NCBI RefSeq assembly: GCF_028858725.1
Contig: NC_084767.1
Location: 4,019,501 to 4,083,500 of the forward strand
Direction: 5' to 3'
Length of the DNA stretch: 64,000 nucleotides
DNA from: Colius striatus
Taxonomy: Eukaryota; Chordata; Aves; Coliiformes; Coliidae
Shown here: one piece after another, positions 45,864 to 61,001 of the stretch
Numbering within the stretch: the stretch's first letter is position 1
Layout: every line of letters begins with the position of its first letter
Notes under the pieces: model-generated
The model's input: only the letters and a program-made list of their open reading frames with translations
Databases searched by the model: none
What the model was told of the DNA's origin: nothing
Translations under genes and position numbers: made by a program

Positions 45864-48800
45864 GGGTATCTTTTTTAAGGGTAGTGCCCAAGGAGCGGTG
45901 CCACTGCAATGAATGTGCTGGGTACAAGCTGTGCATCTCAGTGGCTGTGGTAACACCACAGAGATCAGCTCAGACACGTGGTCCTGCAAGAGGAACCTCA
46001 GTGAGGATGAAATCAAGGGTGGATCGGCTTAACGCGGTGCAAGAACAAAATGCCCCCGTGGCACAGGCAGCACCAGTTTCCCCGGTGTCATTGGAAACAG
46101 CAGCTTCTGGAAAGGCTAAAGCCAGGCTGCATTTTAACACAGCACAGGATCAGCCCTCTGCTATCTAAGACATTATGGCATGTAATCCCCTCTGTAAACC
46201 CCGCTTCCATTGCTCAAATTTTCTGCAGTTTGTATCTGCTTCTCTCTGTCCCACAATCACACCGGGCTACATTTGTCACCCATGAATAATCCCACTTACA
46301 CTGCAGAATCTCTTCCTACCCTGGAGAAAAATGCAGTGGGAGGTGTGGGGAAGCTCAGTGAAAGCTGACAGCCAGGAGAGACTGGGAAAGGCCTACAGAG
46401 TGCCTTATTTAGATGTCCTATTTTAAGATAAAATGAAGAGGAACTATGCACATTCAGCATTTTGTTAAACTGACATGAAATCAAGCCACTATGAAATCAG
46501 TTTGCAGAGGGGTGCAGTGTACATTCCTGAAGCCTCCTTGAAAATATCATTATTGTCATTATTTATAATTTTGATAGTTCCTGGCTGCCAGTAAGTTCCA
46601 ACCTTGGGGCTACCGATCCGTATATCACAGGAACCCTGGCCAAAACAGGTTTCCATCAGTAGAAAACCTCCACCTGCAGAAAACTAAACAGTGTCTACCT
46701 GGGCACTCAGCATTAACTCACTGCACAAGATGCTCCTGAACAGTAATCACAGCAATTACATGGTTTTTTTTCTCTCAGATCTACCACCCACACTCGCTAG
46801 TCCAAAAGTTAGCAGTAGCTGATGATGAGTCTGCAGAAGCCCAGTAAAAGCATTTTGGCCGGTACAGAAAGAGGGATTTAAACAGCCAGGATGCCTTGGA
46901 GAGGGGATAGAGAATGCCCAGGGAAGCTGAAACTGCTCTGCAGCAAGAAAGGGCTCCTGAGGGTCTGGGCAGCCCCTGGCAGCAGCTGCCTGACTCTGCA
47001 GATTCCTGGAAGAGATGTATTTTGTGGCTATCTGCATTACATGGACTAGTGAAAGCTGGCCACAGCTGATGATCCAGGACCAAGAAATGAGTTTTAGATA
47101 ATAACTAAAGGCCCAATCGTGGGTTCACCAAAGTCTCTGGTAAAACATCTTACTGATAATAGTAGGACATGAGGCTGAAGCTCCTGCTGGAGCTGGGAAT
47201 CACTGAAGCCTTCCTGACTACACAGGCTTAGCAGAAATAGTCTTAACAAAATCAGAAAATAGATGAGGCTGAAAATAATCTGTTCTCAAACATCCCACAT
47301 GCAGAAATGCCTGGATCTGAGGCACAGTGGGGAGGGGGTTATTTGCAGCACTCCCTAAGCACAGACCATTTGCAAGCCATGGAAGAGCAGGCAACCCTTA
47401 GTGTCTTTCAATAGCAGCCAGAATTGTTTGACACTCAAAAAGTGGCAGAGATAGGACTCAAATGCTGCGTTTAAAAACCTTCAATGAAGTTTACTAGGCT
47501 TTATAACACTGTGTACCACAGCTTTAGCCCAGCCTGGAAAATTGGTCAGGCTCTTTCTTCAATGGTAAAAAGACCAGCTCCACCTTTCCAGTGAAGAGGG
47601 CAGCAGGACCATAGCATTTATTTGGGAAAATAGAGCAATGATTCTGAGCAGTAACACAGAAGTCAAAAAATGTGAAAGGGTGGAGTAAAAAAGGACCAGG
47701 AGACAGTAGTGAGTGTATGTGATGATGCAGTTCAAGAACATAAACTCATTTAGGAGCTTGCTTGGAACAAGCTGTTCTTACAGTATTGCCAGACTGACCA
47801 GAAACAAGAAGAGCATTAAGGTCCAATTGACCAATAAGGTAGTCAAACCCTCTCTCATGAGACTGCCAGCCAAAACTGTAAACACTGAAGGTCAGACAAA
47901 CACACAAATGTTGCAACTTATTGGATTCACATTCCTCTGGCGATTCACCTATGTTTTCTTCTGTCAGGACTACGAGATGGTGGGCAGCTAACAGGAGGAT
48001 CGTGTTTTCTGCCTGCACGAGGCAGTAGAAAGCCAAAGCTTCCATAGGAAAAAGCAACCCCAGTCCCCAAAGCAACACCCATCCTTATCTCTGAAAGAAA
48101 ACCACGAGAACTTTCTGATCTTCGCAATTCCCTCAAGGATGAGAAAATGAGTGACCTTTAAATCCTTCAAGGGCCATAAAACCTGACAAAGCCATTATAA
48201 ATCAGGTACTACCACTGAGGGATTGCTTTGGCGCAGCAACAGCAGCAGCAAGAGACAGAATAACCTGAGAGGTGGCTCATCTGCAACAGGCTCGGCATGT
48301 GCCTGAAAGCAGCAAGGACAGAGCGAGGCACAGTGTTGCTGGGTGGGCTGCTCCAGAAAAGGCACATGCTTGTGCAGCTCACCAGAGTCCCTCCACAGCC
48401 CTGCTCCCTGTGTGCAGACCACAGCCAGGCACATCAGCTGTGGTGAGCACGCTCTGTCCTGAGGGCTGTCACCGGCAGAAGCCACACGCGCTGGCAGCTG
48501 CTGTGGGCTCCAAGGTTGTGCCCTGACTGACTGCAGGGCTGTGAGTGTAGCTGCACCGTGGTGCCCCCCCCCGTAGTAACGCTTACGCAACCCCAGCTCT
48601 AATACGCTCCAGGACACACACCCCCACAAACACAGGTTACTCCTCCAGCAGAAACACAGCAGGGCCAGTCTTAGGCACTCTGTCTGGGACTGGCAGCTCT
48701 GCTCAGTGCTGGTGCCCCCAGTATGGTACCTGGTATTTAAATGCAGGAAAACCCCATTCTGATTGCAATCTCACAAGCCACCAAAATCGCTGCAAAAGCA

Positions 48801-50129
48801 TAAAGCTGGCTTCAAACTGTGCTCCTGATGTTGATATGGTGCATCTCAACTGGATGTGTGTTACTGAGCAGCCTGTTAGTGCACAGAGTCAGCGAGGTCT
48901 GTGGGACGCGTGGCATCAGCTCACAGGTTACACAAACAGAGCATGCAATTAGCTAAAATGCTGCTACTGGCAGTAACAGTACAATGGGCCCCAGCTGAGG
49001 CTGCAATACCCTTGCCCCGAGCTCATATGAAAATGGCAAAAAAAGGACATAGAGTCCAACCAGAACAGGGGGAAAAGGTGAAGAAAGAAAAAGTAACAGA
49101 AACAACAGTTCTTATCCGTAGGATCATGATGATTCTCAGTCAGTACTATCTGCAAATGGAGCAAATCTGTAGAAAAACCAGGCAGAGACGGAAGGAGAGG
49201 GAGAGAATACATTAATAGTCATCCCTGCACCTGTCCTGAAGGCTGGCTTTATTAAATTATCCTGCAGTTCAAATGCTTCCAAGCTCCAGAAAGATAAGGA
49301 ATTAGGGTTTATTGCTGTTGCAGAGCTGTATTTCTAAGGCAAACAGAAAGATATCAGAAGGAGAGGATGCAAGGCAGTGACTGGATTAGCTGCCTTTAAC
49401 TGCTTGGGTCTCTTTTGATCAGATAGGTGGAATTGCCAGCAACAACAACAAAAAGCCAGGAGGGACAAGCCTGCTGTCTCTAGACTCAAGAAACAGTTGC
49501 TAGAGCCCATTCATGGTAGAAAAAAAAATGAATGCTGTGGGAACATTTGCCAATATCTTCACATCACTGGTCAGGAACTGCGCAATCAGCCAGGAGAAGG
49601 GTGGGTGGATCAGCCCAACACTGACAGGCCCAGCTGGCTCTGCCCTTCGCCCTCCTGAGAGTTTCCAAAGACAGGGCAACGATTTACCATAAAGAGGCCC
49701 TGGGGCACCGACTCCTTGTTTTATTTCTGGCTTTGAACTTGAGAAACATCCAGGATCCACCGTCCTGCATCCTCTCTCACACCAGGTGAATTCACCCCAG
49801 GTCCCAGCCTCAGCCTCAGCTTCGGTGCCTGCTTTCCATCTGACAGCAGCACAGCTGAACAAGAGAGATGCAAAACTAATTGTACGGAGCAGGGAGCCAA
49901 AAAGGGATTCCAGCAACATGAAAACCAGAGGGAAATGCCAGAGTCATGCTATCTGTGATCAGTATCTGTGACCCTTCATTTTCCAAGAAGCAGCAACGAT
50001 AAGGCAGCTCTGTCCAGGTGAAAGATATCAGCAGGGCTAATTGTAGCTGAGCAGACTGATTCTCATGGCAATGCTGTTATCTCCCTGGATTCCAGCTCCC
50101 AGCAGCTGCTGTCACTGCTCATAATACCC

Positions 50130-50300
50130 AGCAGCAAGAGAGAAAGGAAGAGAAAGGCAGAGAAAGGAGAGAGGGGGGGAAAAATGAAGAAGGAACAGAG
50201 AGGGAAATAACAAATAGGAGAGAAAATGTCAGAACAGACAAAAAGAAAGGGAAGGGACAGAGAAGATATGGGCAGAAACAAAGGCAAATAGGAGCCCTTT
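50130..50300 (+). repeat. Purine-rich imperfect GA/GGAA tract
   Basis: About 170 bases made largely of GAGAAAGGAAG-type sequence with few pyrimidines. It resembles a decayed purine microsatellite; GGAA cores are also ETS-type sites, though there is no sign these are used. Confidence 0.7.
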
Positions 50301-53300
50301 GCTTCTCCAAAATTTGCTCTTAAAAGGAGCTTCAAGAGAGTGAAGCTGATGGCAGAAATTGCTCACTGTGGGTGGATGCAAGAGGCAAGCTCAGCTCGTC
50401 CCTTCCCTGAGGAGGTACATCTTCTTCAAGGAGAGACTGAGCAGACATGGAAGGCACAGAGAGTAAAGAAATTACTCCAGAGACATCACCTCTGTGCTGT
50501 CCCTGCCAGCTGCTTGCTGAGTGTAGAAGCTTTTTTGTAAAACAGTAATAAAAAAAAGAGATGAGTACTACTAATGAGCTGGTAATGAGGCTTAGCCTGT
50601 TCCCACAGCATAGCACAGAAAGGGAGGCTGCTCTGGTCTCTGAAAACTCTGCCTCAAGTGCAAAGAGATGTACCTGTCGAATGGGAAGGGAAAGGCAAAG
50701 CACTGGTAACTTTGCATCCACTGCCACTGCATCTCCATCCCCAATCTTGCACCTATCCACGAATTTTCTAGTTCCCCCTGCCCTTCCCTTACAGTGCTCT
50801 ACTCAGTTTCCAGTGTTTGGACAGCCTCAGCTTCAAATGGGCCTGATTACAGGCAGGCTGCCCCCACACAGCCCCCGCGCCGTGCCCTGCGCATTGGCAG
50901 CCTGCTGGGCACCGGCACGGGCACAGCCGGCTGGACCGGTCAGACCTGCTGCTGCTGGCAGGTGGGACTGGGCCACATGGTTATTATGCTTTTTATTCCT
51001 CCTCAGAGCCAGGTAAATACATGGTACAAGAGTCCATGGACCAAGGGAATGACGCTCAAAACACCCACAGCGAAGGATGAAAGAAGCAGTGAGAAGTGAC
51101 TTGCTCAAGAGCAGAACAACGGCAGTGTCTGGTGTGAGATGGAAGGGTTTTGGTATCAGGTATCAGGAGCCAGCTGATATGTGCCAAGTTATCTAAAATA
51201 TCCACCTAGGGCAGTCAGGTATGACCCAGGACATCCTGGAGACTGATGGTCTTCAGGAGCAGTAGCTGGAGGCCAAGGAGGACACTTAAGTTTGCAAAAT
51301 TGACTCCAGGCTGATTGTAAGAGCAGCACCTGATGCCCCAGGCCACACTGTCTCCTCATGCAAGGATTCAGTACTCTGCACTGGGGAAACACCTCCAGCT
51401 GGGATTTGGAAGCAGAGTCATGTGGATTCTGAGGAAGGAGATCTAAACACCTCACAACAACTCTTAGGGCTGGATGCTTTAGAAATGAGTGTCATGAGGA
51501 TGAGAAAAGAAAATAAGACATCATACCCAGTCAAGGCTGATATCATCACCAGAACCAGTGCCAGCCTCAAAGCAACTTGCTGGGTCATATGGAGACAGCC
51601 AGTGGGTGCTCTCAGTGTAGATAAATATTAACCTGTTCTTATTAAATGTTGTTTTTTCGTTTCCCCTACAGACATTGCAAATGACACTAGAGAAACAGAA
51701 TCTAACTTATTTCTCAATCTGATGAAATCCTCTGCACTACAAACTAAAACTGTACAAATCACAGGTGATGACAGCATTCTGAAGGAAAGTCAGACTGAAA
51801 TGGTGGAAGCCACAGACCACGATCAGAACATGTGACAAAGCTCAACAAGCTTTTGATGAAAGTAACTTTTACTCCAAGTATGGGGAAAAAAACCAGTAAG
51901 ACTTGTTCATTCCTATTTATTCAATCAGTTTGGTTGTGGTACTTTATCATTCAGGTGTTAATTAATGCCTTGAGAGCAGGAAAGTTAGTTTTCTAGCCAT
52001 GAAAAAGTATTTTAGAATGCATTCTGCTAGTACTAAATCCTTGAAGACCTTGACCAGGAAAAACACCTCATTTAACTCCTTAAAAATAACCTTGATGCAT
52101 CAGCTTTACAGGCAGAACTGGCCTCTATATACTCACTTTGTTTCTCAAATGTATTTCATGCAGTAGACAGTTTCATTTAGATAATAATTCCTTCCCATTC
52201 CTCTTCTGAATTTCCATTCCAATCCTGATAAATCTTAAGATAAATCACAAAAGAAAGCCAAGCCTGGCAAAACAGATAAATGAGCAAATGAGCAAAACCT
52301 CAAAGGTGCTATGCATCATTTCCTTATCTAATAAAGTCCCCTCATGAGAATCTGAATAAGTGTATGATAGGCTGTATAACTGTGTAAGCAAATGTGTGCA
52401 GGTATGGCAAAAACCAGAACAAATGTCGTGCAAGAGTTGTATTTAGGGCTCTGACCTACATCCTCTGGTCAACCACAGCAAACCAGTTTAAGATGCCCAC
52501 AGGATTTTGCTGTGGCTTCTTGACAGTCACCACTCCTGGAGCAAAACCAGCATCGTGGGACACACACCTGCACTTCAGGAGTTCCAGAGTGGGGTTTGTC
52601 ACATCAGCTTGTCACCAGCAAAGAAGCTATCAGGCTGGAGAACTCAAAGCAGGGCTCATCATGTCCCTCAGGAACACAAGCCAGGAAATTGGGGCAGTAA
52701 TATCTTAAACTGCTGTTGCTAGATAAGACTGGACTGCAAACAGTCCCAACAGCATGAACCAGGATTTATGCAAGGAAATAACTACAACCTACTTCAGTGT
52801 GAGGCAGGACTGTGATTCACAACATAAACATCTCCATTTGAAGTGTGATAATGCCAGTGATCATCACTCACACACAGACCAGCCCACCATGCTGAAGCCA
52901 AATCTGCCCTTCTCCTGTGTATGAGGCAGTAAAAGGCACAGCAGTATGGCATAAGCACCTAAGGAATTCCCACCCATATTGCCCTGACACTCCCATATCT
53001 GTAGAGCAGGCAAGAGATGGAGGAATCACCAGTGAGTTGGTTTTCTGCAGGGAAGGCCCTGTCCTCCAGCAGCAATGCCTATTGCACACTCTGGCTCTGA
53101 GACCCAGCTGCTCTCACAGGCACATTTCCCTGTTCTGCAGCACCACCTTGCAGCAAGAGGGAGGAAAGCACCTTCCTCAGAGAACAGCACGAAGAGGTCT
53201 ACCTGAAGGACATGGCAGTGTGGACTGTGGTTGCAATCAGAAGCAAAACAGACAATAGATTAAAGACTTTGATTAGGGATGGGGATTTGTACCATCAAAT

Positions 53301-56300
53301 TTGTACCAGCATCAGCGCTGGGGTTCAACTGAACTTGAGAATAGTTTGCAGGATTCAGTGGTTTTAAACTCTTCTTCCCTGACAGTCTCTTTTCTGCCTA
53401 ATTCCCTTGCTGGTGGCTGCTTCTCACTCAACTGAAACCAAGATATCTGCAAAATATTCCCTCTGAACCTCCCCATGAGCATTGCTCCCAGCACAGCCCT
53501 CCAGCAGCCACCAACCTGCTCAGCCACATCTGTGAAGGAAAAGAGGTTTGTCCACACAAAGGCAGCAGCAAGCATCTAAAAAGTCTCATACATCCCCACA
53601 ATCTCTAAAATGTTGTTCCCTAGTACCAGGTTTTTCATGGTCTCTCCCACTCAGAGCATTGGAGAGAGCAAAGGATGTGACTGAAACCATTGCAGCAACA
53701 GCAAAATGACCATTTACACTCTTTTGCCTCCAACTGCTCAGGCAATATCAGACAAGAATGGTGAGAGGACACAGAGCACGTGGAGATGTTTGCTTTGAGT
53801 TTTCAGTTTGTTTGATAATACTCTTAGTTTGGTCTCCTCACTTCCAGAGACGAATTCACCTGTCTCCTGTCAGTGTCTAAATTTCTCAGGTAACTGAGAA
53901 CAGCAGAAGAGGTGCAAGTACTTAGAATAGGAAGAATATTAATTTAGAAGTACCAAAAATAGCCAATGGACTTTGAAGCAAAGAAATCTTGATGTTAACT
54001 TTAAGTAAGCTTTAAGGGATTACTTTAAGAGATTTTTTAGTAAGGCATTTCAATTTAAGGAAGCTATTTGCAGGAAAATGACAGGCTGCTCGTGTCATTA
54101 GTTCTGCAGCTTGTTGCATTTTTCATGAGAAAAAATGATCCAAATGGACCAAAATTACCTGTCACCAAGACATCACATGTTCTAATTCTCCACTAAAAGC
54201 AAAGCAGAGTGTGCAGCTGGGAAACAGGGCAACGCTCATCCTCTTGCACACTGCAGGATGCATTCTCCCCTTTGTGCCAGTGAGTGTGAGCACCCATAAA
54301 AACTTGGTTTTATTAAGGAAAAACCCTGCTAACTTAACCAGAGGAAGGCTGAGAACAGCCACCACATTGTGTGTTGACTGGTGAAGGCAAAGCCTCACCT
54401 CCTTTTGGCAACACCAGCTTTTCCCACAAAACCACAGCTCGCATTTGTATGCAGCAGTGGGGAAGGAGTACAAACTGTTTCTAAACTCAGTGGGTTGTAC
54501 TGGCCACACATTATGGTCGGGAATACCAAAGTTATGTACATTTTCTCAAATTAATGGGTGGTGTTTTTCTGTTCCTGTGTCTTTTCTTCACAGGCTCTTG
54601 TGCTCTGAACTCTAGAGCTCTAGCTGGGAGTACAGCTCCCAAACCTGCTTCAGTCTTGTCCTGTTATCCTCGCCTCCCTGCAGTACCTTTCTGTTTTCAC
54701 TTGAAGGCAACCTTGCACCGCACATATCTATAAAAAGAACCAGGCTGGGAAAGCACTGCAGCTTCACCCACCAGACAGACATCCCACCTTGCAGGTGGAA
54801 AGAGAATGAGCAGCAAGCCCAGAGGAGAAACAGCTTCATTGTCCTTACAAGGTTTGCCTCACCAATGTTTGCACACTGCTGACTTTTCATTCCCCTCCTC
54901 TAAATGTGATTTCACCATTCACCGATCGCAGCCATGTCAAGTGACAATCTACATCTGTGCAGCAGTGTGCATGTCCCTGCTGATGCCTCAGTGCTCATTG
55001 CCTCTTTTGGCTCTTCTCTTTACCAAAAGCATCAACAAGGACCACAATTAATAGCAGGGATGGAACAGAAGGTCAATTTTGAGCAGAGGTAGAACATGCT
55101 GGAAAGTGATAGGTAAGAGTAGTATTTCCTAATCAGCCATGTCCAAGGAATTTTATCCTTGGATACTCTTTGACACAGTTACCTTGGCCATTGTGAGGGA
55201 CAGGTGAGATACCAGCAGGTGGGCAAAGGCAACATCTCCCTTCAAAAGCAGGAGACAGGAGGAACTCAGCAATTAGAGACCTGTCTGCTTAACTGTGATA
55301 CTGGGAAAAATAACAGGAGAAGTAAGTACCTGAAAAACCCAAGATGAATAGCAGGACCCACAAGAATGGTCAAGAGCAAGTGGTACAACATGATGAGTTG
55401 TTTTATGCAGAGAAGAAGAATGCAAGGTGATGCACTAGAGAAAAATTTAAGAGTCCAGGGCTTTAAACACGTCTTTTAAATTCATTTCAGGGAACAGGCA
55501 CGTTGATAAATTATATCCATCCAGCTCTTGACACGACACTACTTTGGAAAGAACAACCAGTAACCTTACTGTGCATTAAGCTGCATTTATGAAACCACTC
55601 TTCAAAGCAGAGCAGTATTTAACATTTTCTTCTTTTCCTTCTGTTCAAAATGACCATCTGGCAACTGAGATTCTGGAATGGAGCCTTTTCTCTGGTTTCT
55701 GTTTGCGGACAAATCTGTGCCAGCTTCCAGCAGTTCATGTGATTTAGGGAAGCAGAATACACTTCTCTTCTGAAACTTACGTGGGCTTGAAGTCAAATTC
55801 AGATACCAAAAGGAGCTGGTGTAAAACAAGCTGTGGGTTACAATAAGGTTTCCTCTATGTGCATGCAATATGTCAAAGTAGAAAGATTTGCATCCCTTTC
55901 CACACAGTCTCAGCCTAAGTGGTAAATTCTGTCTGTTTTCCACAGTTATTTCACTTGCCCTAAGCTAACCCCATCAAGCCTGTCTGAAGTTTCTGTTAAA
56001 GCCTATAGGAACTTTCATTTCAGGATGTAAGGTCCCCCTTAGATATAACAGGCATAGTTATGGTCAATTAACTTGTCATTGAACATAAAAAAACACACCA
56101 CAAATTCAAACTGCAAGAAGCTAAGAGGATTCTGGGGCAAAAACTCCCATTTCATGAGGATGTGGGAATCTGGGAAGACACTGCAGACTATCCCTAAAGG
56201 AAGAACAACTCTCCCTGTGCATCAGCCTGTGTTGGTTTTAGAAGCAACATCTAAAACTGTCAAGAACTGGAGTGTAGTGTGTATGCTCAGTCATCACTGC

Positions 56301-59300
56301 ACACACAGAACCCTGGAGACACAGCCAGGAGAGAACAAATAGTCTCACCTGCACCTGCACTGCCTCTGTAACTCTCTGGTCCCAGTTCTGCCTGATCTGG
56401 GCAGAAAATGGTAGGAAATGAAATGTAAGACCCTGCTTGGAAACTTCAAGATAGGTTTCTGATCTTTTTTCCAAATGTCCCAGCAGACTGGTGGCAGAGC
56501 TTTGAAAGCTGCCCATGACCATCTGAGGCACAGGAGCAGGCAAGGAGCTGCACAGCCAACGCTGGGAGAGAGCATCAGCACGAGAGGGTGAGCTGGGGTC
56601 TCCAGGCTGAGAGTCATCAGAGGATTAAGAAGAGGACAGGCATGTGGCTTGGGGAATGCCACCAATCTCTCATTATTTCTCAGGGAAGTCTCCAGGAAAT
56701 TATCATCAAATGAACCTTTTTTTTCTTAAAGGATTCCTCTTTCTCAGTCTAAAATGTGGGAGGATGGTGTTAGAGTGTGTTAGAAATGGATTAAAAGTAT
56801 CTTGACTTTTATTGCTTGGAGAAAAAAAATGTGAATAAACAGTATTTCCAAGACACCATTTCCAGTTTCTACCTTAGTGTCTAAGTAGAGGAAAAGATAC
56901 AGACAGCCTCTTTGCCTTGATGAACAGAATGAAGTGCAAAAATTAACATCAAAACCCAGGAGAAATACATTACTTTTTACAGTTCCTTTCACCACTCCCA
57001 GCTTTTATTTCCCTTTATTAGATCTGCTAAAGCAGGAGGCTCAAGGCAAAATTTTTACATCATCAAATCATGTTGCTTCTCTTCCAACAGCCCCAAAAGC
57101 AGTCCACAGTTTTCAATGATGTCTTTACTTAGCTTCATCTTTTTTTAAGGAAATGACCACTTTAGAAGCCATCCCAAAATGAAAACAAAGTGTCTGTCAA
57201 TAAATCTGAAAAGGATGTTGCATAGTGTTTGCTTTAGTCTTTGAGGGGGCAAGGGTTAATAATAAAAGCTGGTACGACTGGTTACAGCCCAGTCCAAACT
57301 GTGCTGGTGTGCAAGTGCTGCACAAACATACATTAGAAGGCAGATCACGTTCCAAAAACCTTCCAATCAACAGTAAGGAGATGGACAGGGTCTTATCATC
57401 GTTTTGCAGGTGAAACAAACAGGTTTGCATCCTCCCAGGGAGGCACTTGCTCTCTGGTACAATGAGGAAGGCTCTAAGTTCAGGGGAGGCACTGGGAGCA
57501 CCACCCCAGAGCTGCACCATGGAAAATCAGCCCTTATTGCCTACATCAGACCCCTCAAGGAGCTTTCTGGAGAGACCCTGGGACAAGCCTGCACAAGACA
57601 GAGACTGAGAGCCCTTCCAGGGTTTAAAATAGAAACCAAGCTTTCCTTGTAATGACAGAGAGGAATCTTCATGTCATTTTTAGTAAGCCTGTAGGATTTT
57701 TTGCAGTGGCTCTTGGTTCCTGGTGAGCTGACATCCACTCCCTGCACACCCTCCCGTTTCTGGTAGGTGGGCCAGGCCTTTGTGGTTTTTAGCAGACAAT
57801 TGAGCAAGCTGCATCCACTGGGTACGTGTTTCACATCGTAGGGGCATTGTGCTGAGAATATAGTGGCTCTCTTGAGATAACAGCAGCGTCAGAAGCACAT
57901 GGCTCTCCAATGCAGGACAGCCACTCAATCTACTCTAGTTAATATCGCTGGTGAAGTGGAACAAGTGTACAGTCTCCTGCCTGATTCACCTTCAGCAGTT
58001 TGGATGCTTTCATAGTGAACCTTTCTCATCATTTGCCATTTTTCCTTCAGGAAATTGGATAAAGCATCAAATATCTCCATTCACACAAGACCCACCCAAA
58101 AACCTGCACCCCTGAGGTCGTATGTGTGAATGGCTCCTAGACATAGCCATGGAGGAAATAAGATGCTGAGTTGGCTTTTTGACCACTTCTCAAATGCTTG
58201 CTGCTGCCTCCTGGCAAATAGTAAATAAAGGCTACTCCCCACTCTGAAAGTTACAGCAGCTTGGTTTACCTCCCTGCCAGAAAGACTATAACCTAATTGC
58301 ATGCCCTGTGGCTTTACTCAGTGGTTGTTCCTTCCTTTCTACTATCACATTGTACCCACTGAGGGTACATTGGGCTGGCACTTGGTCTGCAGCACATCCT
58401 GAGGCAGCCTTCCTTATGCACCTCTAGAGACCAAAATAAGAGGAGGATGTGTGCTAGGGGTGCTGGATCACAAACCTTAGCACAGTGTTACCCAACAGTG
58501 AAGCCAAAGGATGTGATTTGTCAGGAAACCTTGATACACAGTTTTTGTTAACTCTCCTGAGTGAGCAATAGCTCTGGCCCAGCAGTGACTGTTGACCAGG
58601 AGCACAAGGGTATTTGGCTGTTCAGAGCTTATAGGCCTCTCTACTGTGGGTGCACACTGCTTACAGGGAATTCCTGCTGATAAAACTTACAGCTCTTTTC
58701 AGTATTATAAAATAGCCAAAGAGTAGAGGTAAAGAACTACAGCAAGATGTTTCTATCAAACAGATAGGCAAAGACTGACTTAGTGCAATGGTTCAAGCTG
58801 GCAAAAAAGGGGAAAAAATAAGATAAAAATAAGATAGAGGAGAGCAGCAGAGAAGGGATGGATGTGGAGCTTGTGGAAAGGTTAGCTAGCTGTACTGTAT
58901 TGGTTCGATTCGTTTGGGAGAAGACAACTGAGACAATTAGCTTATCCAGCCAACAAGCTGGAAGGGAGTCCTGGACAAACATGCAAGAGGCATAGGCCAG
59001 TGTGTGCTTGTGGGTGTTCCTGGTGTCATAGGAACTCCATTGCTTCTCCAGGAGATGTAGAAGCAGCCAAGTCAGATGGCAAGCAGCCAGTTCCTAAGTA
59101 TCCAGAAGAAGATCTGCTTCAGGCCTTGCTCTCAGATAAGCAGGCAGCTCACATCTAGATGCGTTATAGACCTGGATATATAGTCACGTGGGCATGAGGG
59201 GTTTACCAGTGCCAAGGTCAGCTCCTCAAAATGCTTAGACAGAGGAATACAGCAGGCAGAAGCAGAGGTTACTCCTGTCAGGATCTATCCTTTCCTAGAC

Positions 59301-60779
59301 TGTCGTATACAAAAAGAGAATAAAAAGCAGTTCCTATTCCCCTGACTCTGCCAAAAGCTGGCAGCAGGGTACATGATCCAAGCACTGGTTCCCTCTGTAG
59401 AAATTAGTCCATCAAGCCTCCTTCCCAGTCACAAATAGCCCCTATCTCTCTGAAGATCCCACCCAGCACTGACCTCTTGCCTTTCTGCTCAGACCATCTC
59501 TCTAACTAGCTTTCTTCTGACATGACTGTTAACCTTTTGCATCCACTAAATTCAAAGCAATGTGTTGGAGAAGCCAAACAGGAAAAACTACAGAGCCTCC
59601 CTTCCCTGGAGCACCTGCTCAGACTGTCTTCCACCCAGTTAAAACAGAGTGAGTCCCAGTTCCATGTACACAGATACAGATAACAGAGTGCATTACCTGC
59701 TGAAATCAGGCAGGAACGTCAGACTGCTCTGCATTAAAAGAGGAAAGAAGCTCTGAGTTCACTCCACAGACAGCTGTCAGCTCCTTGGACCCGCCAGCTG
59801 TGCTTTGGCCACAGCCAGGCTACAATCTACCAGCCGTGTCAAATGTCCCGTTTCCCCAAGTCTGCAGAGCTCAGAGAAAAGAGGATCCAGACAGTGCTTT
59901 ATCTTGGTGACAACTTTCTTTTCTGAAATCAGTTGGGAACAACATGTTCAGCTATTGCCAAAAAGATCACCAGCAGCTATTAGCATCAGCAGCCCTCAGT
60001 TATGTGGTTTCCCAAGTGACACAAGGGATGACAGATTCATAATAATTCCAGTCATCAAATGGATTATAAATACTCCCCCAGCCAGTTGCCACCTGATAGG
60101 ACCGTCCTTGAGTCTTCCAATTGTGGAAGGGAGTTGTCAACTCTAAATTTACCCACCAACATCTATTGTATAAAACATGCTAGTCTGCAATCCTTGGTAG
60201 CCACTTGTGCTGTAGCCCAGCATGGATTAGGCCAGAAACTGCTAGTTCTGTCAGACATCTCACCATCGCTTATCTCAAGGCTTCGACGGCAGGAAGGAGA
60301 GAGGGATGGGTTTGACAGGATGCGTTGGTGTATTGGTCATGCAATTGCCACGCCAGTCCCATCAAGTCTGAGTTCAGAGAGTGATCAAAAGCTCGGCCCA
60401 CCTAACACCTTTCTGATGAGGTAACAGCTTCTCTTCCTAAGGATAGCCTTTCCCATCAGAAAAATGTCCCACCACGACTGATATACGTAAATCCACTCCA
60501 AGGATGGGGTGTTCAAAGACAGACAGAGCTGATACAAAGCAGACTGAGATAGTATTCCCTGTAAAAAGCAGTAGGCAGGACGTTAAAACTGTGTATACAT
60601 GGACTGTTCACTTGAAGTGACTGTAATTAGATGGATTTAACTTTGCAAAACAAAAGGCAAGCAAAAAGAAAGCAAATGGGGAGCTCCACTTTTTTCTAGC
60701 TGTAGAAGGGTCCTAATGTCTGCAAACTGGGAAGATGCACAGGGCAGTGGCATCTGTTTGCAGTAGATTTTCTCACCCA

Positions 60780-60809
60780 CCCCCCCCCACCCCCAAAAAA
60801 AAAAAGGGG
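60780..60809 (+). repeat. Compound homopolymer: C-rich, A11, G4
   Basis: Nine C, one A, five C, eleven A and four G in direct succession. A low-complexity tract where read errors are likely. Confidence 0.85.
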
Positions 60810-61001
60810 TCAGCCTGAGTGGGAGGGCAGTCTGTAAATGATCAGTTCGGGGCACTTCACTAAAGTGAGCCCATTTTAATGGCTGTTGCTTGTTCATTTA
60901 CACAAGCTTTCCAAGTTCATCAGCTGGAGACAGCATCTCATCCCTGTTGCTCACTGACCATAGCTAAAATCTGCCCTCAGTTAGACAAAGACAGGGGAGT
61001 T

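Larger units (their letters stand above)
44901..61001. other. Long non-coding stretch, nothing definite
   Basis: Sixteen kilobases without a recognised gene or transposon. Contents seen: the poly-G run at 45544, a MEF2 match at 45854, a purine-rich tract at 50,130-50,300 and a small CpG cluster at 50,865-50,945. The sparse repeats and lack of coding signal fit intergenic sequence between STC2 and the expected neighbour NKX2-5. Confidence 0.6.
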
